Shown here in pieces: positions 26,359 through 30,552 of a stretch of DNA of 30,552 nt. Positions within the stretch are counted from its first letter, which is position 1; the number at the start of each line of letters is the position of its first letter. The stretch covers positions 1 through 30,552 of the forward strand of contig JAJZWN010000011.1 in assembly GCA_021846695.1 (NCBI GenBank). The letters are read 5' to 3'. This DNA comes from Thermoplasmata archaeon. GTDB lineage: Archaea; Thermoplasmatota; Thermoplasmata; Thermoplasmatales; Thermoplasmataceae. The translations under genes and the position numbers were made by a program. A model generated the notes under the pieces. That model made no database searches. It was not told where the DNA came from and was given only the letters and a program-made list of their open reading frames with translations.

Positions 26359-27217
26359 TAACATAAATAAATATTTAATTCCTGTACTGGCAGCTATTAT
26401 ATTTATTCCTGACTTTATAATGTTTTACGCACTGGGAAATGTGATTTATAATTCAACGGTTTTCTACTTTGTTATTTTATTCACAGTTGAAATAATACTT
26501 TCAAAATTTATTAAACTCTATGGTTTCCTGATCTTCCTTTTTACCCTTATGGCTTTGTTATTGCTGTATATCAAAACGCTTTATTATTATACGCATATTG
26601 TAGGAAGGTATTTTTATTATCTGCCCAATATGCCTGTAACCACCAGGTTGATTTATACCCTTGTGGTTATACTTATTATTGGCATAATGGTAGAAGGATT
26701 ATTCTCCAGAAAATTCTGGCATCTAATTTCATCATATATTATTGTAACCGGTACCATGCTCATGCAAATGGCAACACTTGCATATATGCATGCTGGTGGA
26801 ATAACCATTAATTATAATTCCTACATGACTGGCCTTTACAGTGTATCTGTATTAGAATACAAATCTATTCTCTCACTATTCCTTCACGGATACCAGACCT
26901 ACCTTCCACTGTACAAACTCGCGCTTCCCATGGCATTTCCGATTGCAATAGGATTTATGGTATCTGTAATAGGAACAATACTGTGGTTATATTCTATACA
27001 AAGCAGTAAAACGGACAATGTTTTTGGATACTTTTCCATAGTTATCGGGCTTGCAATCGGTTATCTGTTCTTTCTCATGATCCACTATGTTACCCCTGTT
27101 AAGTTTGAATTTTTATCAATAGCCATAGCCGTTGTATCTGTTTACCTCATTATTTCATACAGCAATAGTAAAAGCAAGGATATTACGGTCAAAGCTGATC
27201 CAGATTATGAAAAGTAA
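26345..27217 (+). CDS. Polytopic membrane protein of the MoxR/DUF58 locus
   Basis: 290 residues, not recognised. About eight hydrophobic helices: 11-31, 38-54, 58-78, 101-119, 127-148, 194-217, 227-247 and 254-271, with a Tyr-rich loop between helices 5 and 6 (about 150-190) and a charged C-terminal tail (SKSKDITVKADPDYEK). No transglutaminase or protease motif is visible, unlike the membrane proteins of many bacterial MoxR/DUF58 operons. It starts within the end of the DUF58 gene (14-bp overlap) behind GGAGGAGC. It could be an exporter, anchor or assembly factor for the surface protein at 21521; that is inference. Confidence 0.75.
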   Translation: MQVRDNINKYLIPVLAAIIFIPDFIMFYALGNVIYNSTVFYFVILFTVEIILSKFIKLYGFLIFLFTLMALLLLYIKTLYYYTHIVGRYFYYLPNMPVTTRLIYTLVVILIIGIMVEGLFSRKFWHLISSYIIVTGTMLMQMATLAYMHAGGITINYNSYMTGLYSVSVLEYKSILSLFLHGYQTYLPLYKLALPMAFPIAIGFMVSVIGTILWLYSIQSSKTDNVFGYFSIVIGLAIGYLFFLMIHYVTPVKFEFLSIAIAVVSVYLIISYSNSKSKDITVKADPDYEK

Positions 27218-27293
27218 ATTGCTGATTAAGCCATATAAACTATCCCTATTTTATAACAAAAAAACGGTATGTTTATGTACTTAATTGGCATTA

Positions 27294-27302
27294 TTATATA
27301 AA
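27294..27302 (+). promoter_or_regulatory. Orphan box A in the convergent gap 27218-27396
   Basis: TTATATAAA is one of the best TATA-like sites in the window, but it points toward no annotated plus-strand gene. It lies 26 nt before an ATG (27324) that heads only five codons (MKLSS, then stop). A hairpin CTGATG/CATCAG follows at 27345-27362. It may drive a small non-coding RNA antisense to the end of the rhodanese gene. The rest of this 179-bp gap shows only an A7 run at 27258-27264, a possible oligo-T stop for minus-strand transcripts. Confidence 0.3.
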
Positions 27303-27396
27303 TTTGCATTAATAAAAAGCATTATGAAGCTATCCAGCTAAAATCTGATGTAGTCCCATCAGTATTGCTGAAAGGTGGCTGCATATGAAATGCAAA

Positions 27397-27711
27397 CTAT
27401 ACCAGTGGCTTGTCCTCTATTTCCCATCCATACAATCCATTGTATAGATTATATACATTTGTTATGCCATTTTCCTCAAGAAACTTTCCTGTATAGTAAC
27501 TTCTATGACCGGAGCTGCATACCAGCACTATTTTTTTATCTCTGTACTTTTCTACCAGAGATATATTATTAAAAATATCGTACATAGGAATTGGCACAGA
27601 ATTTTCTATATGGCCGGATTCATATTCAAATTGTTCCCTTACATCTATAATCACGCATTCATTCTTTTCTGCCATTTCCGATACTTCATCAGCATCTATG
27701 TTGAGAACCAT
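27397..27711 (-). CDS. Single-domain rhodanese-like sulfurtransferase
   Basis: 104 residues, one rhodanese domain: VIIDVREQFEYESGHIENSVPIPM (20-43), the active-site loop VCSSGHRS with catalytic C65 and the final GLYGWEIEDKPLV. It would transfer sulfane sulfur from a thiosulfate or persulfide donor to a thiol or carrier; substrate and partner are unknown. Start ATG 27711 is preferred to a TTG three codons earlier. It stands alone, between the MoxR locus and the GH15 gene; the 133 bp between it and GH15 (27712-27844) hold only its AT-rich promoter and no further feature. Confidence 0.85.
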   Translation of the reverse strand: MVLNIDADEVSEMAEKNECVIIDVREQFEYESGHIENSVPIPMYDIFNNISLVEKYRDKKIVLVCSSGHRSYYTGKFLEENGITNVYNLYNGLYGWEIEDKPLV

Positions 27712-27844
27712 AAAACACAAATATAAAATTATTATTTAATTTTTAAAACGCTTTGAATGCTACATATTTTAAATAAACATAAGAATTACCAATAATAACA
27801 ATAAATGGGGTTGCCTGACAACACTATGAGACTCTAAAATATAT

Positions 27845-29758
27845 TCAGTCTTTCTGATTCCGGTAAGCAGATGAATATTCAAGAATGGCTATTATAAATT
27901 CGGCATTGCTCCATACTAGCGGGGAAACAGAATGTGGTTCTCCTGTGTAGGGGTTGATCTGTTCTGAAAAAATTCCAGATTTTTGCCTGTGGGATTTTAC
28001 CCATTCTATAAGGGACCATGATTTTTCTAAATTTCCTATTCTAATATAATAACGAGCCATCCAGAGCGTTGTAATTATCCAGGGATTTCCAGTAATATTG
28101 CTATCATCCCTTATCCGCATATAATTGTCATTTTCATATCTTGCTATGCCTCCGCTTCCATTTACCCACAATTTCTCCATAATAGCTTCCATTGTTGAAA
28201 GCACCCTGGAATCTGTTGGGGCTTTCATTCCGAATATGGCAATGGATGATAATGCGCTATCCACCGTGAAATCCAGTTTTCCATTGATAATGGCACGGGC
28301 ATATCTTCTATATTCATCCGAATAAAATTTCCGGTCAAAGGCATTTACCATTCTATCTGCAGCATCTGAATACTTTCTGGCAAGTGCCTGATCGCCAAAA
28401 ACCCCAGCGAAATTGGCTGCGGCTTTAAGTGCAGCAAAGGTGGTAGATACAGTATATGCATGTATCCCGTATCTTTCTTCCCAGAGGTCAAACGATTCCC
28501 TGGGCAGGCCGTCAGCGTCTACAAACTCTGTCATAAATTCAGCGGCCCTAATCACAATACTTTCGTAAAAAGGCGCAGTAAACCCTATATCATTATATTT
28601 TTTGAAATATTCCCACAGGACATATATCAATAGTGCGGTTTCATCCTCCTGGATCGGATATATCTCTTTGCCATTCATTATATGGGGAAGCCAGCTACTG
28701 GCAGGGCTCCCATCCATATTGTACTTATGGTACATATAGCCTTTTCCGGACATCAATGATGTTGACATTGAAAAGAATTTCCTTCCCGATTCAGTATGTC
28801 CGGCTATACTGAGTGCATAAGCTGCTATGGACGCATCCCTCGGCCACATATAATAATAGCCGTCGTGGCTTATCTTTAGGATATCACTATCACATGAAGC
28901 AGCTATTGCTCCAATGGAATTGGAATGGCTTTTCACTATAAAGAGCGATCTACGGAAAATGGCATTTGTCTCAGAATCCAGGCCGGGCAACACTTTGGAT
29001 GACCATAGCTCCCAGTAATTTGTGGTTCTCCTGTTAAGTTTTTCCATATACTCAAGATTTATATCCATGCTGATTTCTTCTATATCTTCATAGTTTTCCC
29101 CAGCTATAATATAATAATAGAGGTAAAATTTACTTTCTGCTTCTATATCAAAGGAATGCCGTAAAACAGAATCCACAGATCCTATGGAGACCGGATTCAT
29201 TGAAAGCTCATTATCCTCAGCATCTTTCCATGTGCCCTTAAGGTTGCCTACATCCTTGACACCGGTAGCATACTGGTCTATGGATTTTCCGTTCTGGTCT
29301 ATTGTTGACGCCATAAAGTACCGTTTTTCCTTATAATGTAAAATTCCGTTAAATTCTGGATAAAAGGCTGCTGTGTCTCCTATATCATTCCCGTAAATGT
29401 AAAAATTCTGGTGGAAAAATAATTTTACATTCTTCTTGACACCACTGTTATTTGAAATGGTAATGAATCTTACATATACATTTCTGTAAATATCTACAAA
29501 ATCCTTATTTTCGAAATTGATGCCGTCAGAAGAATAATTTACGGTCCCCACCATTGTGTGGTCATAATAATCCATGGAGTCTATCTGGTTCCTATCAATC
29601 CATTTAAAATTATCATCTACGGAAACACCGTACATAAAGGGGTGGCCAGCCGCATGATTCCCGGATGCGGTTTCAGAAAAATAAAAATCAACAATTCTAT
29701 AATCTTCATCAAAGGTTAATAACATCTTTCCATTTCCCAATGGAATATATCTTACCAT
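27845..29758 (-). CDS. GH15 family glycoside hydrolase (glucoamylase or trehalase)
   Basis: 637 residues, full GH15 length: an N-terminal beta-sandwich (about 1-250) and an (alpha/alpha)6 barrel. Barrel motifs: DGYYYMWPRDAS (299-310), QEDETALLIYVLWEYF (370-385), FDLWEERYGIHAYT (423-436) with the catalytic-acid Glu, and GIFSEQINPYTGEP (595-608) with the catalytic base E599. The sequence has no signal peptide, so it acts inside the cell. Archaeal GH15 members hydrolyse maltooligosaccharides or glycogen ends, but Thermoplasma members have been shown to be acid trehalases, so either substrate is possible. The divergent neighbour is a glycogen-debranching enzyme, which favours glycogen breakdown or a shared regulator. 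Confidence 0.93.
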   Translation of the reverse strand: MVRYIPLGNGKMLLTFDEDYRIVDFYFSETASGNHAAGHPFMYGVSVDDNFKWIDRNQIDSMDYYDHTMVGTVNYSSDGINFENKDFVDIYRNVYVRFITISNNSGVKKNVKLFFHQNFYIYGNDIGDTAAFYPEFNGILHYKEKRYFMASTIDQNGKSIDQYATGVKDVGNLKGTWKDAEDNELSMNPVSIGSVDSVLRHSFDIEAESKFYLYYYIIAGENYEDIEEISMDINLEYMEKLNRRTTNYWELWSSKVLPGLDSETNAIFRRSLFIVKSHSNSIGAIAASCDSDILKISHDGYYYMWPRDASIAAYALSIAGHTESGRKFFSMSTSLMSGKGYMYHKYNMDGSPASSWLPHIMNGKEIYPIQEDETALLIYVLWEYFKKYNDIGFTAPFYESIVIRAAEFMTEFVDADGLPRESFDLWEERYGIHAYTVSTTFAALKAAANFAGVFGDQALARKYSDAADRMVNAFDRKFYSDEYRRYARAIINGKLDFTVDSALSSIAIFGMKAPTDSRVLSTMEAIMEKLWVNGSGGIARYENDNYMRIRDDSNITGNPWIITTLWMARYYIRIGNLEKSWSLIEWVKSHRQKSGIFSEQINPYTGEPHSVSPLVWSNAEFIIAILEYSSAYRNQKD

Positions 29759-29780
29759 AACATAGAGATATGATATGCAG

Positions 29781-29787
29781 TTTAAAA
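29781..29787 (-). promoter_or_regulatory. Box A for the GH15 gene
   Basis: TTTTAAA on the minus strand, centred 26 nt before ATG 29758. It overlaps the palindrome AAAACGTTTT at 29784-29793. Confidence 0.5.
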
Positions 29788-29818
29788 CGTTTTTGTATAT
29801 GGAGGTATTAAGGCCTTA
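29784..29818. promoter_or_regulatory. Two perfect 10-bp palindromes in the GH15/GDE divergent promoter
   Basis: AAAACGTTTT (29784-29793) and TAAGGCCTTA (29809-29818) are perfect dyads whose centres are 25 bp apart. The first overlaps the GH15 box A. They are candidates for an operator controlling both genes; binding is not shown. Confidence 0.3.
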
Positions 29819-29918
29819 TCTGGAATTGCTATTTGCCTTTTATACCATCTGCTGTATTGCCTGAATTTAGAGATGAAAGTTTCTGGAAATGAATCATATC
29901 CATGAAATATTGAAAAGG

Positions 29919-29926
29919 TTTATTAA
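29919..29926 (+). promoter_or_regulatory. Box A for the debranching-enzyme gene
   Basis: TTTATTAA, 21-28 nt before ATG 29947, predicting a leaderless transcript. Confidence 0.5.
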
Positions 29927-29946
29927 CACATTAACCTTAAATATTT

Positions 29947-30552
29947 ATGAATTTTAAAGAAGAATGGCTTATTGCTAATTCAAAGGGTTCCTATTCTTCT
30001 TCAACAATCTCATTTGCAAATACCAGGACATATCACGGGATTCTGGTCAAATCCGAACAGAATAATTATAATAGATATGTTATATTATCGAAACTTTATG
30101 AGGAACTTGCATTTCAGGGGAAACAGTATGCAATAGATACAAATTATTACCCGGGAACAATGTGGCCTGAAGGATTCAGGTACATACAGGGTTACTCCAC
30201 TATACCATATCCTTCGTTAACATTTAATCTGGAGGGCAATATATGCAAAAAATCATTAATTCTGGATCCGGATGCAGATACAGTTGTTATAAGATATGAA
30301 TTTCCTGAAAAAATACCGGATATGGTTAACCTTTATCCGCTGCTGGCATTCAGGAGCTTTCATAATGTAATAAAATCCGGGCAAAAGGAATTTGTTGCAG
30401 ATGAAGATAAAGGCTCTTATAGTTTCACAGATGGAATTTATTCCCTTAAAATTTCAAAGATTGGGAAATTTATTAATAAGGGATTATGGTATTATAATTT
30501 TATTTACCCTGAAGAGCAGGAGAGGGGAACAAATAGTATGGAAGATTTATAC
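29947..30552 (+). CDS. Glycogen-debranching enzyme (amylo-alpha-1,6-glucosidase), N-terminal part
   Basis: 202 codons are visible before the window ends, with no stop. The N-terminus matches the GDE_N domain of archaeal/bacterial debranching enzymes: EWLIANSKGSYSSSTISFAN followed by T-R-T-YHGILV, then YPGTMWPEGFRYIQGY, TVVIRYEFPE and YPLLAFRSFHN. The catalytic GH-like C-terminal domain would lie beyond the edge. It removes alpha-1,6 branch points of glycogen, complementing the exo-acting GH15 encoded divergently 188 bp away. Confidence 0.88.
   Translation, partial: MNFKEEWLIANSKGSYSSSTISFANTRTYHGILVKSEQNNYNRYVILSKLYEELAFQGKQYAIDTNYYPGTMWPEGFRYIQGYSTIPYPSLTFNLEGNICKKSLILDPDADTVVIRYEFPEKIPDMVNLYPLLAFRSFHNVIKSGQKEFVADEDKGSYSFTDGIYSLKISKIGKFINKGLWYYNFIYPEEQERGTNSMEDLY

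Noticed and set aside
27345..27395. C/D box small RNA (TGATGTA as box C, CTGA as box D')
   Set aside because: The second box pair (C' and D) is not convincing; kept only as a possible orphan transcript.
1..30552. tRNA, rRNA, CRISPR arrays, insertion sequences, phage or plasmid genes
   Set aside because: I looked in all gaps between genes and found no T-loop consensus, repeat-spacer pattern, transposase or integrase motif.

Overview
The window looks like a chromosomal segment of an AT-rich euryarchaeon, most likely a member of the Thermoplasmatales (Ferroplasma/Picrophilus/Thermoplasma relatives). This is an inference from gene content (membrane LonB with two transmembrane segments, diphthine synthase DphB, a Cgi121-like KEOPS subunit, archaeal enolase, IorAB, SQR plus DUF1641, a GH15/glycogen-debranching pair) and from gene-start architecture. 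First genes of transcripts usually carry a TATA-like box A about 26 nt upstream of the start codon (leaderless mRNA), while downstream genes carry GGTGA-type Shine-Dalgarno sites. Coding density is very high, and I see no rRNA, tRNA, CRISPR array, transposase or phage gene.

Layout. 1-626: 5' part of an NAD/FAD oxidoreductase (minus). 765-1841: an unrecognised coiled-coil protein. 1824-8288 (minus): iorA-iorB, then a tetrapyrrole/cobalamin cluster cobA-hemD, cbiE-cbiT, cbiL, cbiF. 8490-10100 (plus): sulfide:quinone oxidoreductase-like protein plus DUF1641. 10092-12526 (minus): a MoxR AAA ATPase and a vWA protein resembling RavA-ViaA. 12579-17120 (minus): eno, dphB, serS, and an MscS-type channel. 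17299-20440 (plus): AIM24-family protein, lonB, Cgi121-like protein. 20430-21320 (minus): PfkB-family sugar/nucleoside kinase. 21521-27217 (plus): a compact six-gene locus coding for an exported, sequon-rich surface protein, two small uncharacterised proteins, a second MoxR ATPase, a DUF58 protein and a polytopic membrane protein. 27397-27711 (minus): a single-domain rhodanese. 27845-29758 (minus) and 29947-end (plus): a GH15 glucoamylase/trehalase and a glycogen-debranching enzyme, divergently transcribed.

How the parts fit. The cob/cbi genes encode early corrin-ring methylations (C2/C7, C20, C11, C5/C15) and C12 decarboxylation. Other ring-contraction and amidation steps must be encoded elsewhere. 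IorAB would oxidise aryl pyruvates with ferredoxin. SQR/DUF1641 feed electrons from sulfide to quinone. The two MoxR loci each pair an AAA+ ATPase with a vWA-type partner, a known chaperone-like arrangement. The second also includes an exported glycoprotein and a membrane protein, and is the best candidate here for an undescribed system.

The most unusual local signal is at cbiF. Its conserved N-terminus (about 60 residues including the GAGPGDPE loop) is preserved in frame but has no ATG, GTG or TTG. A GGTGAT Shine-Dalgarno sits six nucleotides before an ATA codon, pointing to a non-canonical AUA start or a sequencing error.
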